A DNA stretch of 62,000 nucleotides from Tubiluchus corallicola (Eukaryota > Priapulida > Priapulimorpha > Priapulimorphida > Tubiluchidae). The notes under the pieces were generated by a model. The model had not been told where the DNA came from. It saw nothing but the letters and a program-made list of their open reading frames with translations, and made no database searches. Positions 31,901 through 54,648 of this stretch are shown in pieces (position 1 is the first letter of the stretch; the number at the start of each line of letters is the position of its first letter). Where the stretch lies: the NCBI GenBank assembly GCA_030141605.1, contig JAQGDQ010000230.1, positions 1 to 62,000 of the forward strand, given 5' to 3'. Position numbers and translations under genes: made by a program.

Positions 31901-34900
31901 CAGAGAATACATTACTGAGCTACATGGCTGCTCAAGACATCATCAACTATTGTTTCAAATTATTAACCATTAAATGTAACACATTTACATACTCAGCAAA
32001 AGCAATCTACAGAGAGAGTATAACTGATGACGTCATAACAATATGTATGAATCATTATACAGTAGGCGCCACTTAATAGACTCACTTTGGGACCGAAGTG
32101 TTTTCACCCAATAAACCGACTGAACCTATTAACCGATGGTTGTAGTATTACCACTATGCTCATACCAGGTGGAGCAGATGGTGATAGGCTTATCTCTTGC
32201 AACGTAGTGGGAATTGAATCGCAAGTGAATCGGGCATGATATTGCTCCATAACATAGCCAGTAAATGCAGTGTGTTGAGGCTGTTTTTTAGCCAGGTTCA
32301 TTTGCGCTTAATTGATCAGCGGGATCGTCCGAATCCATTGCTTCTAACACTCTTGCACGCATTTCGCCCGCAATACTGGCTGCTTACTGTACCTGCATCT
32401 TTGACTGTTAACTGATTGAGTGTGAAAGCGTGATTTGCAACGAGAGCTTCAAAAGGAAACCGCTAGACAAGTGGTCAAATGTTTAGCTTCCAGAAATTCC
32501 TGGGCAACGAGGCTAATTGCAGTGGACGAGCGGGTAACAGATTCAAAGCAAAACCGCTACGCTAGCATATTAGCACATGATAAACGTACCTGCTTACAAA
32601 CAAAACGGTACTTAACATGATCGTTTCTACTTATATTATGGTGTACAAAAGCCAAGTAAAGATGATGACATAGAAGTAGAAAAGGCTCTTTGGGCACATA
32701 CAAATGTCTTATTTTAAGTAGGTGAAGGAAAAATATTGAGTCAATTATGCAGAGTTATTTGAGTCAATTACAGACAGTTTTTATGTAAATTTGAATAGAA
32801 GCGGCCTGTACCAGGCGTTTTTGAGTCAATTAAGCGATTGAGTCTATAAACCGTGAATCTATTAAGCGGCACCTACTGTAGTTTCCAAGCGAGAATTTCC
32901 TGAAATAAAATCTTGTAATAATGCTGTGTTCAAGTGTATTTGGAAACTCGGAAGTTTTAAGCTTCAACTTCAGAAAAACTGTTTTTCACGCTACACACCT
33001 TGGAATTACAAGTTGGCCATTCCAGAAAAAATAGTATGCTGAGTTACGTCACTACTGGTGGGTTATGGGACAATTAATCACATTTTTACCACCATCGTAC
33101 ACGATTACATGGTGCTATTTTTTCAGTGGAAAACTGGAATTAGTTTTTTTGTGTGTGGAAATGTTATGATATTTTCTGAATATTGTAAAATAAAAAGAAA
33201 AGCAAGCACGAAAATAATAGTTTGTAAGAAATAACAGAAGCACACAAACAATTTTTGAAAAAAATTCATCTGGTAAGCAATAAATGGCTCTGTACTGGTA
33301 CCACGTACAGGTGTTTTTTGTGTTTGTGCAGTCGCAGTCATAGTAACAGCTATGTGCCGGTGCTAGTCTGACCTGTACAGAAGACATTTTTAAAACAACC
33401 AGTGGACTTCTATAACATTGAAAGCTTTTTCGGGTTCTCAGCTTAGGCAAGTAACTTTCAAAAGTTTGATGCAAAAATGAAAGATTAAAGAATCTTCTCA
33501 CATAAAACTAATAGATGCTGATGTCCATTCGCTTTAATGTTAGAAAATAAACACTTGAACAGTCTCTATTTTGCACTGTTGTCACACTGCAAAAATGAAG
33601 AAGTAACAGTGTTTGGCTGAATTTCAAGTGAAATACTTTAGTTAAAGAATTTATACACACTTTGCATGTATTCTTGGCATATTGATTGAGGGCTTTCGCA
33701 TGCCTTTTGACGATTCTGACATTGCTGGTTAGCAGATCTTGTCTCTTCATACCTCGTCTGCGACGAGCTGACGCAAGAAGAAAAGCAGCATCAACATCGG
33801 TAAACGCAACCTGTTCATCACAGGTAGCTATGATGTCTATTAACAGAAAACAAACTCCTTTCCAGATAAGTAAATTTAATAATGCTTTTCTTGACTACTA
33901 CTATAGAAATAGTTTAGTATTATTTATAAGTTTCTTACAAAAAAAATGTACAATAAAGTAAGATTATATTAATGTACAAAATTCAGTCTGACTTAAAAGT
34001 TATTCAAAATTCAAGTTATCCCTGCTAAGTTAGTTATCAGAGCATCATACATGGTACAAACAAAAATACTATACAAAATCTGGGAAAAATATAAAAAAGG
34101 AAAGCAAACATCAGCCATTTAAATCAGGCCAGATGAAAAAATCTAACTTCTAGATTTATACCTAGCAGCAATGGCATGCCGCAGTCTACTAACTCCTTAA
34201 TTAGTTCACCAAGAAAAGTAGCATTTCTTTTAGCATCCTGTAGTGTTAAAACTATGGGCTGCAAAAAAAATCCTGTTGTAGTAGCTTAATGCTGTCACAC
34301 AGAATACATTTCACTTCTTGAATTCAGTTAATCACTCAGCATTTGGTAAGTACAACATAATTGACGCAAAAGTAAAAAACGTATAATGGTATATATTAAT
34401 ATATACATATATATGTTGTGCAGAAAACTGCAAATCAGTCACAACAGTCAGTAACAATAGCCACCTAAAATAAACAAAGTTGATACCTGAACAAAAACTT
34501 GTAATTGTCCTTAAAGGAAAAAATTAGATAACCACAGAAAACGATATTGTAATCATAACAATATAGTCCAAAAAACTAATAATGTAGGGTTGTGGGCTCC
34601 TGTGTACATTACCTGATGTTTGCCAAAAATATCTCCTGTTGCTATCATGTACAAAAGTGAGTAGCTGACCTGCCCTGCAGCTCCTGTTACAACAACTTTA
34701 ACAGGCTTCTGGTGTCTCTGTAAATACAATTTGGCAATATAAAGGACCCAGCAAGGCCTTCAATTTACAGTACTTAGTTTTAATGTATCTGTAGGCACAT
34801 GAGTATGAAATTGTTAGGGTTAGTAGAAAATAAGAAAAAGTATAATTATGAAGTGAGAGCATGGCCGAGTAGTCAAATGCAGAGGCTAGTCAGATGATGG

Positions 34901-36476
34901 ATAAATGAAACAGTTCCATACTCATTTGCCATATTAAATCTGGCCATTAACCTCATAAAGTGAGGATATATTCACATCCGGACATAGCCAAGACATCACT
35001 GCTGGTTTGGTGGCTCATCTTAGAAGCATAGCCTTGATAATGAGTCTTATTCCAATCTTGCCACTACCTTAATTCCAATGAAAGCAGGACATGCTTTTGA
35101 AAACTGAATGCTGGATTCTAGTTTGCAGTGTTCCAAATTGCATAAAAAATGTCACCGTATTGACATGTTGTGTACACATTACAATGCAAGCTTTGTGAAA
35201 TGTTCAGTTATTGTGATTTATAACTACTCATAATTTCTTTCACGCTTTTATGTTGCAAGGCCAAAGTCTGAACTCAAGTGAGAAGAGAACTTAAGCTTAA
35301 TTAACGTCAAGCTTGAATAAACACAATTTCAATGCAACTCTTCTAACACAAATCTTCACTCAACACCAGACTGCTGCCATTAAAAAAAGAAAATTGTTGC
35401 TCCATTCAAGATGCTGCTAAAAGGTTAACAGGTTACCACGAAGTCTTGAAGAATCCTGGTGTGGTGAGAAAGTACAATATTATTAAAGTGCAAACAAGAA
35501 AGGGTGTATAACAAAATTATCTTATCCAAGAAGATTAGGTGAAAAAGCAGTTACAAAGTGCTAACTTACAATTAAACTACATTCCATGAGTCCGTAGTTT
35601 GTTAACTATTAAAAGGGTAGAAAAGGTTAGAGACTGTACTGAAGACAGTTTTAATTAATCAGATTTGACAAGTGTCAGTTCTTAGCACCAGAACGAGTTG
35701 TGTTATTCCTACTACAAAGAAATGTAAGGAACAAAGTACTCAATGATATATACTTCACAAAAAATTTGCAAAAAGAGTAAAACAACTGCAGGGTACTCAA
35801 CAGAAGTGCATATCTACAGCCTCAAATGAATTAAGTGACTATATGGGCAAAAAAATATTGACTTTTTCGAGTTTGTAACCTTGACCTTTTGAATTAACCA
35901 AAAAGCAATGCATTTCCAGGACATGCCTAGATAGACCTATCTTAATTACTGCTAAGTTTGGTGATTACAGCTTCATCTGCTTTGAGTATGTCATGTGATT
36001 ACTTCACCGAAAGATATATAGACAAACAATTAAGCAGACACAAAAACGCAACTAAGCGAACTACTTGATCACCGACTACAGCACGCTCTCAGATTAAGAG
36101 AAATTGCCAGATAAATAAAACTGAGACTGGTCAAAGAAACAGCAAGTTCTAAAAACTTGGCTGACAAATTCCTGATTTTTTGGTGGTAGTATTACTATTA
36201 GATACTCGTTAAATGCTCCTGTCCCTGGAGAATTTTGACCAGCAGTAGTCGACGTCACTAATCACGTTCGTGGTTAATCAAGTTTCTAAGCTAGTGTCAT
36301 AGATTGTACATATTACAGACAATAAAACATATTTCAAATAAGGTCACGGATAAAACGAGGTAGGGTCTAAAAATCGTCGAGAATTAAAAGTAAAAGCAAT
36401 GTGTAACCATAATCCCAACAAGTCCCACCTTTCGACTTACTTGAATATGAATTTCGCGACCGAAATGCGTCTCCAT
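25990..36476 (-). CDS. MDH1: Cytosolic-type malate dehydrogenase, divergent tandem copy 1
   Basis: NAD-dependent malate/oxaloacetate interconversion, MDH1 subfamily. Exons: 36441-36476, 34613-34717, 34162-34258, 33661-33836, 31461-31583, 29460-29636, 27112-27336, 25990-26094, giving 347 residues. The start [12 protein letters not shown] is chosen because the upstream frame reaches TAG without another ATG. The dinucleotide loop [13 protein letters not shown] and the catalytic segments [12 protein letters not shown] and [11 protein letters not shown] keep the Asp/Arg and His expected in MDH. Two regions are unusual. The stretch after the NAD-ribose Asp is [13 protein letters not shown], where copy 2 has [13 protein letters not shown]. 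The substrate loop reads [11 protein letters not shown] instead of [11 protein letters not shown]; its arginines persist but Met-Pro is lost. Frames and splice sites are all intact, so it is probably an expressed, fast-evolving paralogue rather than a pseudogene. Altered kinetics or substrate preference is possible. Confidence 0.93.
26570..26830 (+). mobile_element. Degenerate 5S-headed SINE (family B, copy 2)
   Basis: The head TAGCAACCGAAGTTAAACAA, then GGCCAATTAATGGATAGGTAAC, aligns to the 5S internal promoter. The body contains CTCTGGCTATTTAACTC and CTCAGCTTAGAAGACTATCTC, which match the copy at 34857-35090. It sits in the last intron of MDH1 copy 1. Confidence 0.55.
28680..29090 (+). pseudogene. 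LINE reverse-transcriptase C-terminal fragment
   Basis: One frame reads [20 protein letters not shown], then [11 protein letters not shown], the typical post-RT segment of CR1/Jockey-like non-LTR retrotransposons. Shortly after, a different frame reads [12 protein letters not shown], which resembles the usual end of such ORFs. Frameshifts and missing upstream RT motifs mark it as a decayed 5'-truncated fragment in an MDH1 intron. Confidence 0.6.
30242..31150. repeat. Degenerate ~150-bp tandem array in MDH1 copy 1 intron
   Basis: The landmark GTGCACATCTACCTA-AACAA, followed by a CCTATTTC-type block in the neighbouring unit, recurs near 30295, 30445, 30595, 30750, 30899 and 31053, i.e. every 149-155 bp. 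Units have diverged considerably but keep phase, indicating an old tandem expansion of about six copies. No ORF runs through it. Confidence 0.65.
32060..32878. mobile_element. pogo/Tigger-like MITE in MDH1 copy 1 intron
   Basis: This 819-bp element is flanked by TA on both sides (32058-32059 and 32879-32880). The terminal repeats CAGTAGGCGCCACTTAATAG and CAGTAGGTGCCGCTTAATAG (right end reverse-complemented) match at 18 of 20. The interior near 32730-32850 resembles the element at 18225-18684. Small ORFs inside are not recognisable transposase. Confidence 0.8.
34855..35090 (+). mobile_element. Degenerate 5S-headed SINE (family B, copy 3)
   Basis: The head GGCCGAGTAGTCAAATGCAG, then GCTAGTCAGATGATGGATAAATGA, superficially looks like a tRNA-Leu/Ser box A. 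It aligns better to the 5S segment present at 8675-8725. The body shares ATCTGGCCATTAACCTCAT and CTCATCTTAGAAGCATAGCC with copy 2. It lies in the first intron of MDH1 copy 1. Confidence 0.5.
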
Positions 36477-37317
36477 ACCGATAGTGTTCCCACAGTGTGC
36501 GTGTCACAGTACCAGAGCTACAAGTAATAATTTTTCTTGAAAAATTACGTAAATTCTTATCATCAAGACTAGATTTCTTAACACATAAAAGTTTCTGTCG
36601 TGATATGCAGACAGTCGAAATGAACTCTTTGAAGTCACGTGACATGATGTACTGCTGCAAGGCCGACAGGGATAAGCGTTAGATTCACTTTTATTTTATT
36701 GCACACCTGAGGCTCTCATTTATGACATCTTATGACTATTGAGTAATGATTTACAAAAATGTTTGAGTACGTATCTATTAATTAGATAATTTCAAACTAA
36801 ATCCAAAGATATTAATTGGCACACAACAGGGCATGTTTTGTTAAAATTGTACTTCTCAAATATTTTCTTGTCACAAAAAACTCATTTTCGACTTACTTGT
36901 ATTCTGCAAGGTACGGTAGGGTATTTCAAAAATATTTAATAACATTTCAAGCAAATTCATAAAGTCCAAACCAGTAGCTGCAAAACTTCCAGAAGAGACT
37001 AAGTAAGAAATACATAGCCTGAAAATATCAGCAATTCATTCATTATGTAGCTGTCATAATATTGAATATAACTGTTGACGTAGTGGCACGGCACCCTTGT
37101 AACGATATTGCATCATTTTGCAATTGACGTCTAACATAATGTCAATCACTTTCTTTAACTGCCCAATCAGCATGCAAGTTATTTCACACACCTGCACTGC
37201 TTAATTAACGCAGGTACGTTCAGGACATTTAGCTGCAGTCCGTCTAACACTGTTGTGAAGAATGCTCAACTTTTCATTAGTTAGCGGGAGAAATATTGGT
37301 CTGGTTCTAGATTTTAA
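36477..37317. other. Upstream region of MDH1 copy 1
   Basis: This is the presumed promoter and 5' UTR of MDH1 copy 1, up to the LINE insertion. I see no TATA box at a clear distance, no coding conservation and no repeat boundary. Confidence 0.4.
37306..37317. repeat. LINE target-site duplication, left copy
   Basis: TCTAGATTTTAA occurs exactly here and again at 40468-40479, immediately flanking the LINE. Confidence 0.75.
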
Positions 37318-37474
37318 CTCCGCCATAGCCGGTCCCAAGCCCGGTTGACAGAGGAGGAGGGTTGGGCTTAGGGTTAGCACCCCTATCCTGTAAAAGTTCT
37401 CAATTGCTACAGAAACAGACAGAAACAAATCTACTGACACAAATCGGCACAAAGCAGAAAGTTCGACCCATGTT

Positions 37475-38539
37475 ATGACGATGCTAGGTCAAAGCCGAGA
37501 GGAAGCCCAGCATCCGATGAAGAACTCTATACTGAGTGCCACAAAGGTGACAAAAATTGGCACCTGGAATGTAAGAACAATGTTCCAAACAGGAAAAATG
37601 GCCCAAGTTATCCGGGAATTCAACAACTATCAACTCAGTATCTTAGGCTTAACGGAAGTGAGATGGACAGGAAGCGGAAACATCAAGAGTGGAGAAATAA
37701 CCTTTCTGTATTCAGGACCAGAGGAGGATCACCAGAGAGGTGTTGGTCTGATGCTGAACAAAGAGGCAGCAAAGACACTAATAGGATGGAACCCAGTCAG
37801 TGAGAGGATAATAACTGCCCGAATGCAGTCAAGGCATGCGAAAACAACTATTGTTTGCATTTACGCACCAACTGAAGATACAGATGAACAAGTTAAAGAT
37901 GATTTCTACCAACAATGTCAAGATGTGCTGAATGACATCCCCAGCCATGACATCATTCTCCTCATGGGTGATATGAATGCAAAGATTGACAACAACAGAC
38001 ACGGATTGGAGCATGTAATCGGGCCACATGGATCAGCTCAAGAAACAAACAACAATGGTGAACGGCTCCTGATGTTGTGCAATTTAAATGGACTGTGTAT
38101 TGGAAATACTTATTTTGCCCACAAAAGCATCCACAAGAAGACATGGAGGTCACCAGATGGAAATACACAGAACGAAATCGACTACATCTGTATCAGCAAG
38201 AGATGGAGATCAGCACTGAAACATGTGAAAGTATGTCGTGGAGCTGATGTGGGCTCTGAACACCACCTAGTTCAAGGAAAAGTCCAGCTCAAACTGAAAA
38301 GGATACAAAAGCCAAAAATCACAAGACCTTTTGCGGTTGAAAACCTGAAAGACCAACAAAAAGCAAGGAGTTTTGAACTTCCACTTAGCAACAAATTTGA
38401 ACCACTACTACAAGCCAACGATATTGAAGAACAGTGGAAAATATTCAAAGAAGCAGTAACAGCAGTTGCAGATGAACAGATCGGCAGAAGAAGGGGTAAC
38501 AGAAAAGAAATGTGGATACAAGAAAAAACTTGGAATTAA
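37475..38539 (+). pseudogene. LINE ORF segment 1: endonuclease
   Basis: 354 codons cover the whole exonuclease-endonuclease-phosphatase fold from TWNVRTM to the GSEHHLV catalytic His motif. It ends at a premature TAA caused by an apparent one-base loss near 38532; the continuation is found at once in the next frame. Confidence 0.85.
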
Positions 38540-39132
38540 TTGATGAAAGAAAGAAGACTAAGCAAATGAGAGACCAAGCAAAAACACCAGAAAGCAGGAG
38601 TCAAGCCAATGAGCAGTACCAACTGGCAGATAGAGCAGTAAAAAGACGTTGCAGGAGGGACAAGAACGAATGGTTTGAAAAGAAGGGTGAAGAAGCACAG
38701 TTAGCAGCCAGCCATAATGATACCAAGACTCTCTACAGAATTGTTAAAGATCTAACGGGAACAGGAGGCACCTCAGCTGTGCCAATCAAGGACAAACGTG
38801 GTGTGACTCTCACAACAACAGAACAGCAAAACGCACGATGGGTGGAACACTTCAAGGAAGTTCTCAACCAGCCAAACCCAACAACATTATTCAACTTTGA
38901 GAATGAAATTGGACAACAACAGCTAGATGTAAGATTGGACAACATCAGTGAACTGGAAGTCGAAACTGCCATCAAAAAACTAAAGAACAACAAAGCAGCA
39001 GGAGAGGACCAAATAACAGCTGAGCTCCTGAAACACGGTAATAAAGGGATAACACGATCAATGACAAAGCTCCTGAACAGCTGCTGGGAACAACAAAAGG
39101 CCCCGAAGATTGGAGAAATGGAGTCATCGTGA
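38512..39132 (+). pseudogene. LINE ORF segment 2: linker and RT N-terminus
   Basis: This carries the basic linker and the early RT motif KKLKNNKAAGEDQITAELLK. The frame is lost near 39098, before the next RT block, by another small indel. Confidence 0.8.
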
Positions 39133-39187
39133 ACTTGCCTAAAAAGGGAACCTGACAGATTGCAATAATTGGAGAGGAATAACTCTG

Positions 39188-40465
39188 ATGTCAATACCTG
39201 GAAAAGTCCTGAGTATAGTGCTGCTAGATCGGTTGAGAGATGCTGCTGATATAAGACTAAGAGAACAACAAGCTGGATTTAGAAAAGGAAGATCATGCTG
39301 TGAACAGATATTCACTCTCAGAAACATCATTGAGCAAAGTATGGAATTCCAACAGCCCTTATTAATCAATTTTATTGATTTCAAGAAGGCTTTTGACTCT
39401 GTTCACAGGCAGTCTCTATGGAAAATTGCTTCTCTGTATGGTATCCCACAGAAATTCATTTCAACCATCCAGAACTTTTACCAAAACAGCGGCTGTTGTA
39501 TAAGAACACAAGAGGGAAACACCGAGTATTTCACCATCGAAACTGGAGTTAAGCAGGATTGCATTATGTCGCCGTTCCTGTTCCTACTGACGATTGATTT
39601 CATCATGAACAAGGCGGTTGATGGTAAAGATCTAGGAATGCAATGGAAACAACAACAACGATTGGCAGATCTGGACTTTGCTGACGATATAGCTCTTCTG
39701 GAAACATCAAAAGAAAGCCTGCAACAACTGACCACAAGTATGGAAGAAGTAGCGGGAAAAATTGGATTGAGAATTAGTCAAGAAAAGACCAAAGTTTTGA
39801 AAGTGTGGACAAACCAACAGAATGATGTACATATAACAGTGGGAGGCCAAATGGTTAAGAACGTTACCAGTTTTTCATATCTGGGCAGTGTGATGACCTG
39901 TAATGGAGGTACAGAAAATGACATCAGGGGGAGAATCGGCAAAGCAACAGCAGTATTTAGGAAGATGGGAAAAATCTGGACAAGCAAGAAAATTGACATG
40001 AAAATCAAACTTCGTCTGTACAACGCCATTGTGCTGCCAACGGCTCTCTATGCCAGCGAAACCTGGAAAGTCACAGCGGAGTTATCAAAGAAACTGAACG
40101 TCTTCCACCAAAAATGCCTTCGAAAGATACTAAAAATCTCCTACCGCGACCATGTCACCAATGTAGAAGTTCTTCAACGAGCGCAGTCATTGCGGTTACA
40201 AGATATAGTTACAGAGAGAAGAATGAAACTGGCTGGACATATTCTCCGTCTATCAGAAAGTCGCTACGCCAAAACAGCAGTACAGTGGGAACCACCTGGT
40301 GGGAAACGAAAAAGAGGTCGGCCAAAAACAACGTGGCGCAGATCCTTCAAAGAAGACCTTCGAGCTGTCAACAGACGTTGGGAAAACGTAGAGAACGAAG
40401 CCGCCGATAGAACTCAGTGGAAAATGCTGTTTGCCCAATGTGCATCAATGCGCAAGAAGGACTAA
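39188..40465 (+). pseudogene. LINE ORF segment 3: RT core and C-terminus
   Basis: 425 codons hold the RT palm with the FADD catalytic box, GVKQDCIMSPFLFLL and the C-terminal domain. In GVKQDC the Gly usual in RTE RTs (RQGC or KQGC) is replaced by Asp, a likely inactivating change. The true junction with segment 2 is upstream of this start, around 39150, across a one-base deletion. Confidence 0.85.
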
Positions 40466-40467
40466 GG

Positions 40468-40479
40468 TCTAGATTTTAA
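40468..40479. repeat. LINE target-site duplication, right copy
   Basis: TCTAGATTTTAA, identical to 37306-37317. Confidence 0.75.
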
Positions 40480-42457
40480 TACTGTCAATTGAAATTGCAA
40501 TGAATTAGTGGAAATATATAGTCTAGTTTCGTTGATAGGAAGAAATGCACAACGCTTACGTCTATGAGTTGCTTATTAAAGCATTTGCAGTCAAGATAAT
40601 ACGCAGTTTAGTTTAGTTTATGGCTTTGCAAGCTAGATAAAAACAATTATTTGATTAACTTTAAATAAGGACAAAGCAAAATGTTTTCTTTTCTGGTCAG
40701 ATTTTAAAAACCTCAATGAGATCTTCATAGTCAAAATTAATTCAAATGTGGTCAAAACCTATATTATACAGTGTGGTGTATCAATGTAGTGTTAGCTATT
40801 TTTCTGGTTATAATCATGGTTAAAAGATGCCATTGGGACTTATGTAACTCGGTCGTTCAATATAAGGGTCGTCTATGGAATGGAACAATCAAATTTACTC
40901 CATTTCCTTAGCCTAACAAACGGAAGAATACAAAAACTGAATAAATTTTGCAGACGAGCACAGATCAGTTAATAAAGAAAAAATACATCGCAGGCATGAA
41001 TGATGTTCGTATGTTCAAAGGGAAGAGAGATTTAATATTTTTGTTGCTTATTTATTGTAAAGCAAGGCTAACTGCCTTAGTTTCTTTGTTATACTTATGT
41101 CTCTGTTTTGCAGTGCTTTGCAACTTCGTCTCTACATTCTGTTTAAATTGAAAAGTCATTTTTTGGCTACTTGAAGTGTTAATTTCGTTTAAAAATAGCT
41201 GCTACTCTGCAAATTTGTGTTTATGAAAAAGTTCAATCAGTTTATCTGCTGATTATACATTAGTTGAGACAGTTGTTGTTCAGCGTGAGCTGTTGTCCCG
41301 AAAGCCGCTGAGCGTGCAGACTATAGCGGAAGCGGAGCGATAGACCAATGTTTCACGCCAATTGCATGAAGCTCTGTGTTCTAAGCAGCAATTCCTGTCT
41401 AGTATTCAAAATAATGTTTGTGAAGATGCTACTATGTTAAAGATGCTGATACTACTCTGATCACACACTTTTTTGCAAATTTCCCGTTATTACAAAAGCA
41501 CGGCGAGGGAGCTAATATGACCCGTAACATTGAAAATTAAAAGCGACATTGTAACCAGAGACACAAGTTTCTGGACTATTATCAAACCTTTATTGATTGG
41601 TATCTAAGAAACCCGACCAAAAGATTTTCATGTTCAACCTGTTGTAGAAAATAAACCAAGAACAGAAAAATGACGATTACAGTGAGCATTTATTTGACAT
41701 CAAACACAACTGCTACATTAATAACTGCTGTACTAATAACGTTCAAACAACTGTTACACTGCCACACATAATAGATGTAACAAACCAAGTCAATAAAGCT
41801 ACTGACAAAACTGAGATCACAGGGTCACTATGACTGATTGCTCTGAATCTAAGTGTTAAAGACCTTAAATCTAATGACAATGATCGATACAACAAAACAC
41901 AGTTTAACACTCTTTAACGGTACTTGTAGTCTTCCTTTCTCAAATAAATTTTCTGTGGTTGAGCAAATTGATAGGTCATTATACCTGGAGCACAATGCAA
42001 AAGAGACTGCTATAAAGATAGTATATAATGCAATACTGTAATTGTAACAGTAGTTACAAGCGAAATACGAGTAAAAGCAGTGTTGTTGAAATTCTGCTAT
42101 GCCAAGGTTGCAAAACTAAACTTTTCGTTTTATTTTATATAATAAGCAACATCTACAGGGATTTGAGTTTGTTGGATTTCTTTATTCCACCAATATTATA
42201 TACCTAAACTTTGAACAAGCTTTTAGCTTTTAACTAAAAGCTATCTACCCGGCAAAAAATAAACAAAATGTGCTTACATGCCAACTCAATGTAAAGAAAT
42301 TTGTATTACAAGACTAGTTAATGGAGTGGTTCACTCACTACAGCAATAACCGTGCTAATCCTATAATTCTTGTGTAGTGCTTCTCAAATATAATCCTACT
42401 CTAGGCTTTTTAGACACATACTAATAACAGGTAGTAGAGACTACATTCAAGGTAGTA
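40480..42457. other. Spacer between LINE and MDH1 copy 2
   Basis: About 2 kb of AT-rich DNA, with a modest GC-richer patch at 41280-41350. It includes the 3' UTR of MDH1 copy 2. No conserved coding sequence was found; the short ORFs at 40948-41151 and 41853-42041 look random. Confidence 0.5.
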
Positions 42458-42487
42458 CTAAAGTTTACTGTGCATGCCAATGGTAGT
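42458..42487 (-). other. MDH1: In-frame readthrough extension ending in PTS1 (SKL)
   Basis: Directly after the UGA stop of the distal terminal exon, the same frame reads TTIGMHSKL and then TAG. Ser-Lys-Leu at a C-terminus is the canonical peroxisomal targeting signal type 1. Mammalian MDH1 is an established case where readthrough of a UGA stop adds a cryptic PTS1 and sends a fraction of the enzyme to peroxisomes. Here the stop context is UGA-ACU, not the mammalian high-readthrough UGA-CUA, so efficiency is uncertain. Confidence 0.6.
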
Positions 42488-54211
<11,724 letters not shown>

Positions 54212-54648
54212 GTTTACAAGCAAAAGTGTACTTTTTAGTAAAATGAAAATGACAAATTTTAGTCAGAACCAGCCGGCAAAATGTCCTTGAAGACGGAGAA
54301 CGAATGACAATTTTTATACATCCGCCCTAAATATAAACGCTTTAAAAAACTAGAAAGTGTTTGTTATATGTCTTATGACATTAAGATAAATAACTAAATT
54401 AACAACTATACAAAGTTTTAATGGCGCCAACTTACATAGCAGATTTATTATCTTTCATAGCGAATTACTGAAATGGTCAGTATTAAAATATTGTGAGCGG
54501 AACATTACAAAAATAGTTAGGTTACGACAGTATGTTAAAATTTTCTCAACAGAGGGCACTAATGTAATCCGTAAAAACACGTGCAATATTATTATTATGC
54601 GGTTTTCTTGAAATTTCTGTTTTTCTTTTAAAAGCTGCTGCCTTCATA
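54212..54648. promoter_or_regulatory. Head-to-head promoter region, MDH1 copy 2 / MNAT1
   Basis: About 440 bp separate the candidate MDH1 start codon from the MNAT1 ATG, so the two divergent genes probably share a bidirectional promoter. On the minus strand TATAAAAA lies at 54311-54318, about 100 nt upstream of the MDH1 ATG. I see no TATA box on the MNAT1 side. Confidence 0.5.

Larger units (their letters stand above)
37318..40467 (+). mobile_element. RTE-like non-LTR retrotransposon, near full length, inactivated
   Basis: This 3.15-kb element lies between the two MDH1 copies. A ~157-bp 5' UTR precedes an apurinic endonuclease domain (37475-38539) with KIGTWNVRTM, EVRWTGSG, CIYAPTEDTDE, LMGDMNAKID, then WRSPDG and EIDYI, of the BovB/RTE type. 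Reverse transcriptase (38512-39132 and 39188-40465) shows INFIDFKKAFDSV and DLDFADDIALL. The basic tail has GKRKRGRPKTTWRR. Reading frames break near 38530, 39098 and 39150, each consistent with a single-base indel, so it cannot make the full polyprotein. The element ends just after the stop codon, following an AAGAAG stretch, so it has essentially no 3' UTR. A 12-bp target duplication frames it. The clade assignment is from motif memory. Confidence 0.9.

Noticed and set aside
33115-33501. 128-residue minus-strand ORF between MDH1 exons
   Set aside because: It has low-complexity aromatic composition and no family resemblance, and lies within an intron just after the 33661 exon.
34857-34930. 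tRNA-Leu/Ser gene or tRNA-derived SINE head (TGGCCGAGTAGTCAAA)
   Set aside because: No cloverleaf or proper box B follows, and the stretch aligns better to the 5S internal promoter region.
36367-36682. Overlapping ORFs on both strands at the MDH1 copy 1 start
   Set aside because: The real exon uses another frame ([12 protein letters not shown] then GTAAGT). These are shadows.
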